A stretch of 64,000 nucleotides of DNA from an uncultured Alphaproteobacteria bacterium (GTDB taxonomy: Bacteria > Pseudomonadota > Alphaproteobacteria > HIMB59). Each line of letters opens with the position of its first letter. Position 1 is the first letter of the stretch. The notes under the pieces are model-generated. The model had not been told where the DNA came from and searched no databases. It saw only the letters and a list, made by a program, of their open reading frames with translations. The stretch spans positions 62,001 to 126,000 of the forward strand of contig CABYSX010000002.1 of the NCBI GenBank assembly GCA_902521795.1, written 5' to 3'. Made by a program: the position numbers and the translations under genes. Below are positions 27,426 to 35,426 of this stretch, one piece after another.

Positions 27426-28220
27426 ATGTCTATTGTCCCTCCAGTAATTGTTGTTATGGAAAAAGCATGCAGAAGTGCTGCCAAGTCTTTGATTAGAGAT
27501 TTTGGTGAACTTGAAAAACTTCAAATTTCTAAAAAAGATAAAAATGACTTTGTATCCTCAGCAGATATTAGGGCTTCTGAAACAATTAGTTATAATTTGG
27601 GAAAAGATAGACCTGATTTTCTTCAAATAGATGAAGAAACTTTTAGTTCTGAGGATTTTGAAAAACTTAAAGGTGATACTCCGATATTTATCACAGACCC
27701 ACTTGATGGTACAAAAAACTTTATTCACGGCAATGGATACTTTGCAGTGACTATTGGTTTAATGCAAAAAGGAGAAATTATTGCTGGTGTTACATACAAC
27801 CCAATATTAAATGAATTATATTGGGCTCATAAGGGTTCTGGATCTTGGATTAATAATCAAAGACTGAGAGTTTCTCAAAGAGATAAGTTAGATGGATGTA
27901 TGTTTACATCTGGTGTTCAAATTAAGCACCAAGACATTCTCGAAAAAGGTATTGCGCAAATTGGATCCCTTCAAAGAAAAACAAGTGTTAGATTACTAGG
28001 ATCATCAGCACTTGATTTAGCTAATGTCGCATCAGGAAAATTTGATGGTTTTTGGTCATTAAGACTAAATATCTGGGATATAGCAGCAGGTATTGTTTTA
28101 GTAAGAGAGGCCGGTGGGATATGCTTAAATGAAAAAGGAAATGATTTTGATCCTTTAAAAGATGAGAGTTTAATAGCCTCAAGTGCTGCTATCAGTAGCG
28201 AATTACTGAAAAATCTATAA
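27426..28220 (+). CDS. suhB: Inositol-monophosphatase family protein (SuhB-like)
   Basis: Mg-dependent sugar/inositol phosphatase family; SuhB members also act in rRNA transcription antitermination. DEETF with the metal Glu (about 72) and [14 protein letters not shown] (about 88-101) is the metal-binding motif. [16 protein letters not shown] (about 216-231) is the second family motif. 264 residues, full length. It follows efp after seven bases, as in several alphaproteobacteria. The true substrate cannot be read from sequence; PAP phosphatase (CysQ) is a less likely alternative. Confidence 0.88.
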   Translation: MSIVPPVIVVMEKACRSAAKSLIRDFGELEKLQISKKDKNDFVSSADIRASETISYNLGKDRPDFLQIDEETFSSEDFEKLKGDTPIFITDPLDGTKNFIHGNGYFAVTIGLMQKGEIIAGVTYNPILNELYWAHKGSGSWINNQRLRVSQRDKLDGCMFTSGVQIKHQDILEKGIAQIGSLQRKTSVRLLGSSALDLANVASGKFDGFWSLRLNIWDIAAGIVLVREAGGICLNEKGNDFDPLKDESLIASSAAISSELLKNL

Positions 28221-28228
28221 ATATTTAC

Positions 28229-28257
28229 TTGATTTTTTAATCTTTGGTCTCTATTTT
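28229..28257 (+). promoter_or_regulatory. Candidate promoter directly before rpmE
   Basis: TTGATT and TATTTT are separated by 17 bases. The -10-like box ends nine bases before the rpmE ATG, and no Shine-Dalgarno-like sequence lies between them. If used, the mRNA would start at or within a few bases of the start codon, that is, be leaderless or nearly so. Confidence 0.4.
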
Positions 28258-28266
28258 CTGATAACC

Positions 28267-28488
28267 ATGAAACAAAAAATTCATCCTGATTATCATGAGA
28301 TAACTGTGGAGCGCACTGATGGTTCTACTTATAAGACCAGATCCACGTGGGGGAAAGCTGGCGATACTATGAAGCTTGAAATTGATCCTCTATCTCACCC
28401 AGCATGGAATCAAGGATCTGGTAAAATGGTCGACTCTGGTGGAAGAGTTGCACGTTTTAAAAACAAATATAAGTCATTTAATATTTAA
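28267..28488 (+). CDS. rpmE: 50S ribosomal protein bL31
   Basis: Large-subunit ribosomal protein bL31. [19 protein letters not shown] and the C-terminal [11 protein letters not shown] are the family ends. At 73 residues it lacks the CxxC zinc motif, so it is the zinc-independent (C-minus) form common in Alphaproteobacteria. The gene follows suhB after 46 bases that hold a candidate promoter and is followed 12 bases later by the DUF1013 gene. Confidence 0.95.
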   Translation: MKQKIHPDYHEITVERTDGSTYKTRSTWGKAGDTMKLEIDPLSHPAWNQGSGKMVDSGGRVARFKNKYKSFNI

Positions 28489-28500
28489 ATTTAAAAAATT

Positions 28501-29088
28501 ATGTCTGACAATAAACCTTTGATGCCCCTTGCAACAGCCGTTTGGTTAGTTGACAACACAGCTTTAAGTTTCCCTCAAATATCTCAGTTTTGTCAGCTCC
28601 ACGAACTAGAAGTACAAAGTATTGCAGATGGTGAAGATGCATACCGTATGCAAGGATTAAATCCTATTGCAAGTGGTCAACTTACTATGGATGAAATTAA
28701 ACGATGTGAGGTCGATCACTCACAAGAGTTACAATTGCAAAATAAAAAATCTGAGTCAATTCAATTTAGCGTCAAAACAAAAAAATATCTTCCATTATCA
28801 GTGAGACAAGAAAGGCCAAAGGCTATTGCTTGGCTAATTCGAGAGTATGGTAAAATATTAGCCGATACCCAAATTGCTAAACTTACAAGCTCCACTAAAC
28901 CCACAGTTGCTAATATAAGAGCTGGTAACCAATCTCAACCAATTACAGAATTCAGAAACCCTACTGATCTTGGTCTATGTACCTACGAAGAGCTAGAAGC
29001 GTTAGTTGAGAAAGGTCAGCGTAAAGCTGAGCGAGAAAGAAAAGCGAAAGAAAAAGCTGAAAAATTACAGTCTACTACTACTTCGTAA
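28501..29088 (+). CDS. DUF1013 protein (TrcR-type cell-cycle regulator family)
   Basis: Member of the alphaproteobacterial DUF1013 family that automated annotation calls the cell-cycle transcriptional regulator TrcR. The N-terminus, PLMPLATAVWLVDNTALSFPQI (about 5-26), is characteristic, followed by FCQLHELEVQSIADGE and RPKAIAWLIREY. The C-terminal third is a basic helix rich in Lys, Arg and Glu. 195 residues. It lies just downstream of rpmE and ends tail to tail with the DUF3833 gene with an 11-base overlap. Its molecular function in this organism is unknown. Confidence 0.85.
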   Translation: MSDNKPLMPLATAVWLVDNTALSFPQISQFCQLHELEVQSIADGEDAYRMQGLNPIASGQLTMDEIKRCEVDHSQELQLQNKKSESIQFSVKTKKYLPLSVRQERPKAIAWLIREYGKILADTQIAKLTSSTKPTVANIRAGNQSQPITEFRNPTDLGLCTYEELEALVEKGQRKAERERKAKEKAEKLQSTTTS

Positions 29089-29605
29089 AAAATAAATAAA
29101 CGTCTCCTAATCTAATCCCAAACTTTTTCATTGTAGCTTTATTAAAAACGTTTTTATCATCTTGCATAATTAACCAATCATCAAACTTAACGTTCATTAT
29201 GCCGTCCCCATACTTAAGCTTAAGAGTATAGTGCCAGTTTATTGCATTACCAGATCTCTCACCCAGAGCTATACCTTTGATATCCTCAGAGGTGCCCTCA
29301 TAGGTTTTTTCACCAGTCTTTTTAATTTCCCATCTTCTAAACTCTTCTTCACCATCGTCATAAAGAAAAGTCTCATTAAGAATAAAGTTATCCCCTTGTT
29401 GAATACCCTCCATTTCAACATTAAATTGTCGTCTTACCTTTCCAAGCCTATCAATGAAAAGGCCACTGGCTGTTGTTTTACCTAAAAAGTACTCTTCTAT
29501 TTTGAGTGTGGGTTGCTTATCGGCAAAATTTTCAAGTTTCATATTATTACATCCGCTTAGAAATATTAATAAAATACCGGCTATTAATACATTTCTCATA
29601 CACAC
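29078..29605 (-). CDS. DUF3833 lipoprotein
   Basis: Lipoprotein with a short signal peptide and lipobox FLSGC (Cys at about residue 19). The start could equally be the second Met, MRNVLIAG. The mature part matches DUF3833: EYFLGKTTASGLFIDRLGKVRRQF (split here between about residues 42-65), NFILNETFLYDDGEEEFRRW and the C-terminal RLGDVYLFFTK. DUF3833 proteins are typically encoded with cyclopropane-synthase, DUF1365 and FAD-oxidoreductase genes, as here. The biochemical function is unknown; a lipid-related envelope role is inferred from the neighbours. Confidence 0.8.
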   Translation of the reverse strand: MCMRNVLIAGILLIFLSGCNNMKLENFADKQPTLKIEEYFLGKTTASGLFIDRLGKVRRQFNVEMEGIQQGDNFILNETFLYDDGEEEFRRWEIKKTGEKTYEGTSEDIKGIALGERSGNAINWHYTLKLKYGDGIMNVKFDDWLIMQDDKNVFNKATMKKFGIRLGDVYLFFTK

Positions 29606-29650
29606 AATCAGTACGGTCTTTTATAAAAGTAGATGTTAATCATAAGTATT

Positions 29651-30820
29651 TTACTTATTGGTAAAATCTATTTGATAGACATCAATTGTTTTTGCCTTAA
29701 AACCTCCTGAACAGTATGATAAGTAAAAATTCCACATTCTTTTAAAATCTTCAGAGTAACCTAAATTTTTTATTTTATCCCATTTTTTATTAAAGTTATT
29801 TCTCCACATTTCAAGTGTTTGATAATAACTGTCAGCCATTTGATTTTTTATTTGAAAATTAAATTTTTTTTGAGTAGCTATTTTCTCAAGAGCTTTCACT
29901 GAGGGCAACATTCCACCAGGAAATATATATTTCTGAATAAAATCAATTTTTTTAGTGTATCTATCAAAAAAATCTTCAAAAATTACAATGGTTTGCATTG
30001 AAAAAACACCTGATGGTTTTAATAAATCTTTTATTTTTTCAAAATAGGTTTGCCAATATTGAATTCCAACTGCCTCAAACATTTCGATGGAGTATATTCT
30101 AGAATATTTCCCTCTATGCTCCCTGTAATCTTTATAAATGACATTTAACTTATCATGTAAATGGTATTCTTTAATTTTTGAATTCACAAATTCGTATTGT
30201 TCTTTTGAAATAGTTAGAGTATCAATTTTTATATCTGGATATTTTGAAATAAGATAAAAAGCAAAACTTCCCCACCCAGATCCTATTTCTAAAACATGAT
30301 CACCAGGTTTGGGCTCATTACCTTTAATAAGACTTTCAAATTTATTTTTTTGTGCCTCAGATAATGTTTCAGATCCTGTTTTAAAAAAACCTGAGGAATA
30401 TGTTAAGGTATCGTCAAGCCACTCCAAGTAAAAATCATTGCCAAGGTCATAATGCGCGTGAATATTCTTTTTACTTTGAAATAAAGAATTTTTTGTTTGA
30501 TTCATATATTTTTTAGATAAGAGTCTATAAAATTTAGATCCACTCATTTCACCACCAAAAGCTTTTTCATTTAAAGCTCCAAATTCCAAAAATTTACTTA
30601 AATCATCTGCTTCAAATTTCTTTTTTATATAAGCCTCTCCTAATCCAACTGATCCACGAAAATATAAATCCCATATCATGGAAAGTTTATTAATTGTTAA
30701 ATGCACTGATGGACCCTCTAAATCACCATGAAATTCATAAGGTTTTCCCTTTACGTCTAAGCTCAAGGATCCATGCCTTATTTTAGAGCAAACTTTATGT
30801 ATATATTTATCAATAAACAA
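29651..30820 (-). CDS. cfa: Cyclopropane-fatty-acid synthase-like SAM methyltransferase
   Basis: Transfers a methyl or methylene group from S-adenosylmethionine to the double bond of membrane unsaturated fatty acids. The SAM motif is VLEIGSGWGSFAFYL (about 165-179). NIHAHYDLGNDFYLEWLDDTLTYSSGFF (split) is the family entry to the active site, and SIEMFEAVG and YIFPGGMLPS follow. At 389 residues it is full length. It lies 17 bases after DUF1365. Related enzymes in ChrR-type stress cassettes methylate rather than cyclopropanate, making furan fatty acids in Rhodobacter, so the exact product is open. Confidence 0.85.
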   Translation of the reverse strand: MFIDKYIHKVCSKIRHGSLSLDVKGKPYEFHGDLEGPSVHLTINKLSMIWDLYFRGSVGLGEAYIKKKFEADDLSKFLEFGALNEKAFGGEMSGSKFYRLLSKKYMNQTKNSLFQSKKNIHAHYDLGNDFYLEWLDDTLTYSSGFFKTGSETLSEAQKNKFESLIKGNEPKPGDHVLEIGSGWGSFAFYLISKYPDIKIDTLTISKEQYEFVNSKIKEYHLHDKLNVIYKDYREHRGKYSRIYSIEMFEAVGIQYWQTYFEKIKDLLKPSGVFSMQTIVIFEDFFDRYTKKIDFIQKYIFPGGMLPSVKALEKIATQKKFNFQIKNQMADSYYQTLEMWRNNFNKKWDKIKNLGYSEDFKRMWNFYLSYCSGGFKAKTIDVYQIDFTNK

Positions 30821-30837
30821 TTTTTTAATAATCTTTT

Positions 30838-31590
30838 CTAATCTAAGTATAGATTATCTTTTATTCTATTGGAATATTTAAAGAATTTACTTTTTTTTAG
30901 TAAAAGCTTGATAGCTTGATAATGAATTAAGGTGATCGTTTTTATACTCCCAAAAATATTTAAAATAAAAAATAAAATACAATTTAAGAACGTTATTTCT
31001 TTTAAATTTAGATCAATTGAAGCATAGAATATTTGCTCATTTTTAAGATTAAATTGGTTAATATTACAAAAAAAATGGTTTTTAGATTTATTTTTTGATG
31101 AAATTTTATAAATACAGTCCATCTCAATAAAAGGTGACACATACATGTTTTTTTTAAACTCTTTATCTCTAAATTTATCTATAGATAAGTAGTGGACTTG
31201 ATCTCCAAAGGTATTTTTTACTTCATAAATAATTGATTTCACTTTGTTTTGATCATCAAGATATAAATAAAAGCTAATTGGATTAAAAGAATAGCCAACT
31301 ATTGAGGGAATACATATAAACTGAACATTATTAAAAATAATATTGTGCTTGTCTGCAATATTTTTTGCAAAATCGTACAAATTCTTTTTTTTATCTCTGA
31401 AACCATGTTGTTTGTAAAATATAGAAAAAAAATTTAATTTATTGAGCGATATAAAAGGATGTATCTTTGAGGTATTGCTAAGACTAATACTTAAGTAGGG
31501 TGCATTATATTGAAAAAAGTTTTTAGTATCTCTTGTTCTTTTATGAACAATTTTACCAGTTCCAAGACTATGAGAAGAAACTAATTCCAC
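30838..31590 (-). CDS. DUF1365 protein
   Basis: Member of DUF1365, a family of unknown biochemistry. Recognisable pieces are HKRTRDTKNFFQYNAPYL (about 17-34), PSIVGYSFNPISFYLYLDD (about 98-116) and YEVKNTFGDQVHYL (about 124-137), then KKNMYVSPFIEMDCIY. 250 residues, normal for the family. It overlaps the FAD-oxidoreductase by 10 bases and precedes cfa; the trio FAD-oxidoreductase/DUF1365/cfa is conserved in many proteobacteria. A role in fatty-acid modification is likely but inferred. Confidence 0.85.
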   Translation of the reverse strand: MELVSSHSLGTGKIVHKRTRDTKNFFQYNAPYLSISLSNTSKIHPFISLNKLNFFSIFYKQHGFRDKKKNLYDFAKNIADKHNIIFNNVQFICIPSIVGYSFNPISFYLYLDDQNKVKSIIYEVKNTFGDQVHYLSIDKFRDKEFKKNMYVSPFIEMDCIYKISSKNKSKNHFFCNINQFNLKNEQIFYASIDLNLKEITFLNCILFFILNIFGSIKTITLIHYQAIKLLLKKSKFFKYSNRIKDNLYLD

Positions 31591-32876
31591 TGTACTCTTG
31601 ATGTATCCGCATTATTAAACCCCTTTAGATCAATACCTAACTTATTACAAACTTTTATAGCTGATTGAATACCATCTTCATGAAACCCATAACCTAGATA
31701 ACTGCCTACATAGTATGATTTATCATGGCCTTGTATGTATGAAATATTTTTTTGGGCATTTAAAGTTTTTTGTGAAAATATTGGATGTTCATAAAGTGTC
31801 TGATAATGGTTATCTTTTTGTTCCTGATTTAATGAAACAAAAAAATTATCTCCTGTATTAAGAGGTTGTAGTTTATTCATCCAATAACTGAGTGTGCATT
31901 TATTATTCATATTGGTATGAAAATTCCAACTTGACCAAGCTTTTAAGTGAGCAGGCATTAAAGAGGTATTTTGATGTAATTGAGCTAAATTTTTTTGGAA
32001 ATTAAATTCTTTCAAAATCTCATACTCTTTTTGATGAATTTTGTCTAAAAGAGGAAAAAAATGGTTTGGGGGACAAGCAAATATTACAATATCAAAAATA
32101 GATTTTTTTCCTTCAAAAAAAATTTCAACATTATTTGTCCTTGAGATTTTTTGAATCCTACAAGATTTTTTTATAGTAAATTTTGAAGATCTGATAAGAG
32201 ATTTAATATATTGCTTAGATCCATTTTTTATAGTCTTCCATTGTGGTCTATTAATAAAATTAAATAGTTTATGATTTTGAAAAAAATTAATAATACTTTT
32301 TAATGGTTGATTAAGAGAGTCCTGATCAGGAGTTGACCAAATACTTGAAATTAAAGGAAGTAAATGGAAATTAATAAATTCATCAGAGTAATTTTTTGTT
32401 TTAAGAAAATTTCTAATAGAAATATCTGAAACTATATTTTTCTTTTGAAAAGTTTTATAGAAAATAATTATGTCTTTTAGCATTTTATAAAATTTTAAAT
32501 TATAAAAATTTTTACTATCTGCAAACAATGCACTTAAGCTTCCCCCTCCATATTCAAAATTGCTTTCCTCATTAAAGAAACTAAAAGACATATTGCTATT
32601 TACTGTTTCAACATTTAGACAATCAAAAAATTTAGTTAGATTTGGATATGTTAACTCATTATAAACAATAAAACCTGTATCTATAGAGATAGTATTTCCA
32701 GAATTATCTTTAACTTCTCTTGTATTAGCATGACCCCCTAAATAATCATTTTTTTCAAAAAGTGTGACGTCAAATTTATCTTGTAAAAAATATGCTGATG
32801 ATAGCCCTGCTATACCCGATCCAATTATAGCTACTTTTTGTTTCAAATTATGATTTAGTTTGTTGGTAAGCCTCAA
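31581..32876 (-). CDS. FAD-dependent amine-oxidase-type oxidoreductase
   Basis: Flavoprotein of the amine oxidase/phytoene desaturase fold. The dinucleotide-binding VAIIGSGIAGLSSAYFL (about 15-31) is followed by LGGHANTREV with the second FAD contact, DTGFIVYNELTYPNL, and a C-terminal SYLGYGFHEDGIQSAI that closes the FAD site. 431 residues. It overlaps the photolyase end by 29 bases and DUF1365 by 10. Family members in this neighbourhood are thought to act on modified membrane fatty acids; the substrate is not established from the sequence. Confidence 0.82.
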   Translation of the reverse strand: MRLTNKLNHNLKQKVAIIGSGIAGLSSAYFLQDKFDVTLFEKNDYLGGHANTREVKDNSGNTISIDTGFIVYNELTYPNLTKFFDCLNVETVNSNMSFSFFNEESNFEYGGGSLSALFADSKNFYNLKFYKMLKDIIIFYKTFQKKNIVSDISIRNFLKTKNYSDEFINFHLLPLISSIWSTPDQDSLNQPLKSIINFFQNHKLFNFINRPQWKTIKNGSKQYIKSLIRSSKFTIKKSCRIQKISRTNNVEIFFEGKKSIFDIVIFACPPNHFFPLLDKIHQKEYEILKEFNFQKNLAQLHQNTSLMPAHLKAWSSWNFHTNMNNKCTLSYWMNKLQPLNTGDNFFVSLNQEQKDNHYQTLYEHPIFSQKTLNAQKNISYIQGHDKSYYVGSYLGYGFHEDGIQSAIKVCNKLGIDLKGFNNADTSRVQWN

Positions 32877-34254
32877 GAGCTCTGTTTCGAGAGTCTTTTA
32901 GATCTACAATAGGGTTAAAATATTTTTTATCTTTGATTAAATTTCTTAATAAATTTTTGTCTAAATACGGCTCAAATATTGTCTTTGTAGAATTAAAAAT
33001 TTTTAATTGAGGAATATATTTGAGAATAAACTGAGCCTGAGGGTCAAACTTTTCAGATTGAAGCACTGGGTTAAAGACTCGAAAATATGGCGAAGCATCT
33101 GCCCCACAACCTGCGATCCATTGCCATCCAGCAGCATTACTAGCCTCATCATAATCTAATAAACTTTTATGAAAGTAATTTTCACCCAATGTCCAGTTTA
33201 ACAATAAATTTTTAACTAAAAAACTTCCTACTACCATTCTTAGTCTATTGTGCATCCAACCTTCTTCATAGATTTGTTTCATCGCAGCGTCGACTAGTGG
33301 AATACCTGTTTCTCCCTTAGTCCAACTAGTAAAATCCTTTTTACTGTTTCTCCATGGAAATTTTTTAAATTTTGGATTTATGGGTTTATTGGATAAATCT
33401 TCCGAGTAATACAATAAAGAATAAGAGAACTCTCTCCAACCAATCTCTGAAAGATATGTATTAATTGAATTATTCATTTTTTTTGAGTCTTGGATCTTTT
33501 CTATTATTATACGTGGAGAGATTTCTCCAAATCTTAAATGAGGTGATATTCTCGAAGTTTGATCTAAGTCTGGTCTATTTCTATTAACCTCATATTTATC
33601 AATATCAGATGAGATGTAAGTATTAATTTTTTTTAGAGCCGCGTCTTCTCCTGGACTCCAGTGCTTATCAAACTTCTCGTACCAATTTTTGTTGTCAAAA
33701 AAGCTAAGATCAGTTTTTTGATTGTGTTTTAAAGGTTTTATAAATATTTTTTTTTTATAACTAAATTTCTTATTTAAATAAACTTTATAAGCTGCTCTCC
33801 AGAAAGGTGTGAAGACTTTAAAATATTGCCCTGAATTGTTTTGTACTTCCCAAGGCTCATTTAATAAATGTGAATTAAAAGTGTCGACTTGAATACTGCT
33901 ATCTTTAAAAAATTTTTTAATTTCAGTGTCTCGTCTAATCGATTGTTGAGAATAAAGCCTATTCCAAATTATAGATGTAATTTTATATTTTTTAACTAAA
34001 TCAGAGATATTTTTTTTTGCCTCTCCGTTAAGTATTATTAACTTTATATTGAAGGTCTGATCTAATTTTTTAGCATGTAATCTAAGAGTTTTTTCAAGCC
34101 ACCAGTGCCCAGCATCTCCAGTAGCTTTTTTTTCTATGTCATCATATATATATACTAGAAGAGCTTCAGATTTTTGGTTTGAAATAAATTCAAGGCATGG
34201 ATTATCGGTGATCCTAAAGTCTCTTCTCAGCCAGTATAAAGTTTTATGTTCGAT
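32848..34254 (-). CDS. phrB: Cryptochrome/deoxyribodipyrimidine photolyase without canonical start codon
   Basis: The track lists only the C-terminal 209 residues (from the Met at 33477), but the same frame is open without a stop from 34272 to 32848. The upstream part reads as the photolyase antenna domain: KTLYWLRRDFRITDNP, LVYIYDDIE, GDAGHWWLEKTLRLH, then SPGEDAALKKI, RPDLDQTSRISPHLRFGEISP. The FAD domain follows with WREFSYSLLYY, AAMKQIYEEGWMHNRLRM and DASPYFRVFNP. Total about 469 residues, the usual length. No ATG, GTG or TTG occurs in frame before 33477. An ATC at 34252-34254 or CTG at 34228-34230 is closest to the family start. Light-driven repair of pyrimidine dimers is expected if it is expressed. 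Confidence 0.75.
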   Translation of the reverse strand: MEHKTLYWLRRDFRITDNPCLEFISNQKSEALLVYIYDDIEKKATGDAGHWWLEKTLRLHAKKLDQTFNIKLIILNGEAKKNISDLVKKYKITSIIWNRLYSQQSIRRDTEIKKFFKDSSIQVDTFNSHLLNEPWEVQNNSGQYFKVFTPFWRAAYKVYLNKKFSYKKKIFIKPLKHNQKTDLSFFDNKNWYEKFDKHWSPGEDAALKKINTYISSDIDKYEVNRNRPDLDQTSRISPHLRFGEISPRIIIEKIQDSKKMNNSINTYLSEIGWREFSYSLLYYSEDLSNKPINPKFKKFPWRNSKKDFTSWTKGETGIPLVDAAMKQIYEEGWMHNRLRMVVGSFLVKNLLLNWTLGENYFHKSLLDYDEASNAAGWQWIAGCGADASPYFRVFNPVLQSEKFDPQAQFILKYIPQLKIFNSTKTIFEPYLDKNLLRNLIKDKKYFNPIVDLKDSRNRALEAYQQTKS

Positions 34255-34272
34255 AGTTAGAGAATAACAAAA

Positions 34273-34467
34273 TTATTTACTATGAGGAGGCATTTTCTTT
34301 TCAACAAACCAAACATGTTGTTTCAAGACAGGGTCATACTTTCTTTGACGAAGTTTGTCAGAAACTTTTAAACCCTTTGTGGGCTTACGTACAATATATT
34401 TTGTACCAGTTTCTGGTTTTTCTTCAGGTATCAACTGTTTTAACTGATAAGTGGACTTTTTAGCCAT
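34273..34467 (-). CDS. rpmG: 50S ribosomal protein bL33 (divergent)
   Basis: Small basic protein of 64 residues. MAKKSTYQLK starts like bL33, TGTKYIVRKPTKG corresponds to TGFFYVTKKN of the family, and KLRQRKYDPVLKQHVWFVEKK (split) matches the KYDPVxxKHVxFxE ending. It has about nine more residues than most bL33 proteins and a PPHSK tail. The gene lies just upstream of the photolyase frame on the same strand. A promoter candidate ends six bases before the ATG and there is no visible ribosome-binding site. Confidence 0.8.
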   Translation of the reverse strand: MAKKSTYQLKQLIPEEKPETGTKYIVRKPTKGLKVSDKLRQRKYDPVLKQHVWFVEKKMPPHSK

Positions 34468-34473
34468 TGGCGT

Positions 34474-34501
34474 AAAATAAACTAATTTTAAATTTGGTCA
34501 A
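34474..34501 (-). promoter_or_regulatory. Candidate promoter before rpmG
   Basis: On the minus strand TTGACC and TATTTT are spaced by 16 bases in the gap after trhO. The -10-like box ends six bases before the ATG, which would put the transcription start on or next to the start codon. Together with the missing Shine-Dalgarno sequence this suggests a leaderless message. Confidence 0.45.
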
Positions 34502-34518
34502 GATTGATATTAGAGAAA

Positions 34519-35382
34519 TTAAAAGACTTTTTTCCAATGTTCTCGCTTGTCTTTGAGAGAACGTCTCTTTTTTTCTGTCATATTGTCAAAACAAACAGGG
34601 CAAGTAAATCCTTTTTCATATTTTGGTGATTTTGTTTCTTTAATTGTCAAGGGCGTATTACAGCCATAACAAAGCTTACTTATTCCTTTTGAAAGTTCTT
34701 TGGTCAGTGAAACTCGATAATCAAAAACAAAACATTCTCCATTCCATAATTTTGAATTAGTTTGTTCAAAATATTTTAAAATACCTCCTTTAAGTTGGTA
34801 AGTATCTATTCCGTATCTTTCCATTAAGGGCCCAGCTTTTTCACATCTAATCCCTCCTGTGCAATAGATCGCTACTTTTTTATTTTGAAATTGGTCCTTA
34901 TTTGTTTTTATATATTCATTAAACTCTTTAAATGTGTCGATTTTAGGATTTATGGCATTTTTAAAATGTCCGATTTTATACTCATAATTATTTCTTGTAT
35001 CAATAATTTTTACATCTTTCTTATGAATAAATTTATCCCAATCATTTGGTTGTATGAATTTACTTTGTTTAATCTCAGAAATTTTTAATCCAAAATCAGA
35101 AGTTACAATTTCATTTTTAAGTTTTATCTTAAATTCCTTAAATATTTCCTGGCCGTTATAATTAGATATTTTGATATTTTCATTTAAAACGCCCAATGAG
35201 ATTAAATAATTAATTGTATTTTTTTCTTTTTTTTGAGTAACAGTAATTGTTCCATTAAGGCCTTCTTTGCTAACGAGAATTGATCCTTTTATTTTTTTCA
35301 AAAGAAAGAATAAATTTATTTCTTCTTTTAATTTTTTAGGATTGGAAATATCAAAAAAGCTATAAAATGCAATGACTCGCAT
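34519..35382 (-). CDS. trhO: TrhO-type rhodanese-domain tRNA uridine hydroxylase (UPF0176)
   Basis: Oxygen-dependent enzyme that forms 5-hydroxyuridine at tRNA position 34 in other bacteria. It has an N-terminal acylphosphatase-like domain (about 1-90, containing GSILVSKEGLNGTITV). A rhodanese domain follows with IIDTRNNYEYKIGHF and the active-site CTGGIRCEKAGPLM (about 174-187). A C-terminal Cys-rich tail reads CYGCNTP and CPVCFD. 287 residues, full length. It stands alone between bL33 and hemA. Confidence 0.93.
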   Translation of the reverse strand: MRVIAFYSFFDISNPKKLKEEINLFFLLKKIKGSILVSKEGLNGTITVTQKKEKNTINYLISLGVLNENIKISNYNGQEIFKEFKIKLKNEIVTSDFGLKISEIKQSKFIQPNDWDKFIHKKDVKIIDTRNNYEYKIGHFKNAINPKIDTFKEFNEYIKTNKDQFQNKKVAIYCTGGIRCEKAGPLMERYGIDTYQLKGGILKYFEQTNSKLWNGECFVFDYRVSLTKELSKGISKLCYGCNTPLTIKETKSPKYEKGFTCPVCFDNMTEKKRRSLKDKREHWKKVF

Positions 35383-35426
35383 TATTATGTTTTATAACAT
35401 ATATAGGAGTTGATCAAATATGGTGT

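Noticed and set aside
33470-33480. Frameshift splitting photolyase into two genes
   Set aside because: Codon-by-codon reading shows one uninterrupted frame; only a canonical start codon is missing.
33478-34272. Apparent 795-base gene-free gap between the photolyase C-terminal ORF and bL33
   Set aside because: The frame of the C-terminal ORF continues through it without stops and encodes the photolyase antenna domain.
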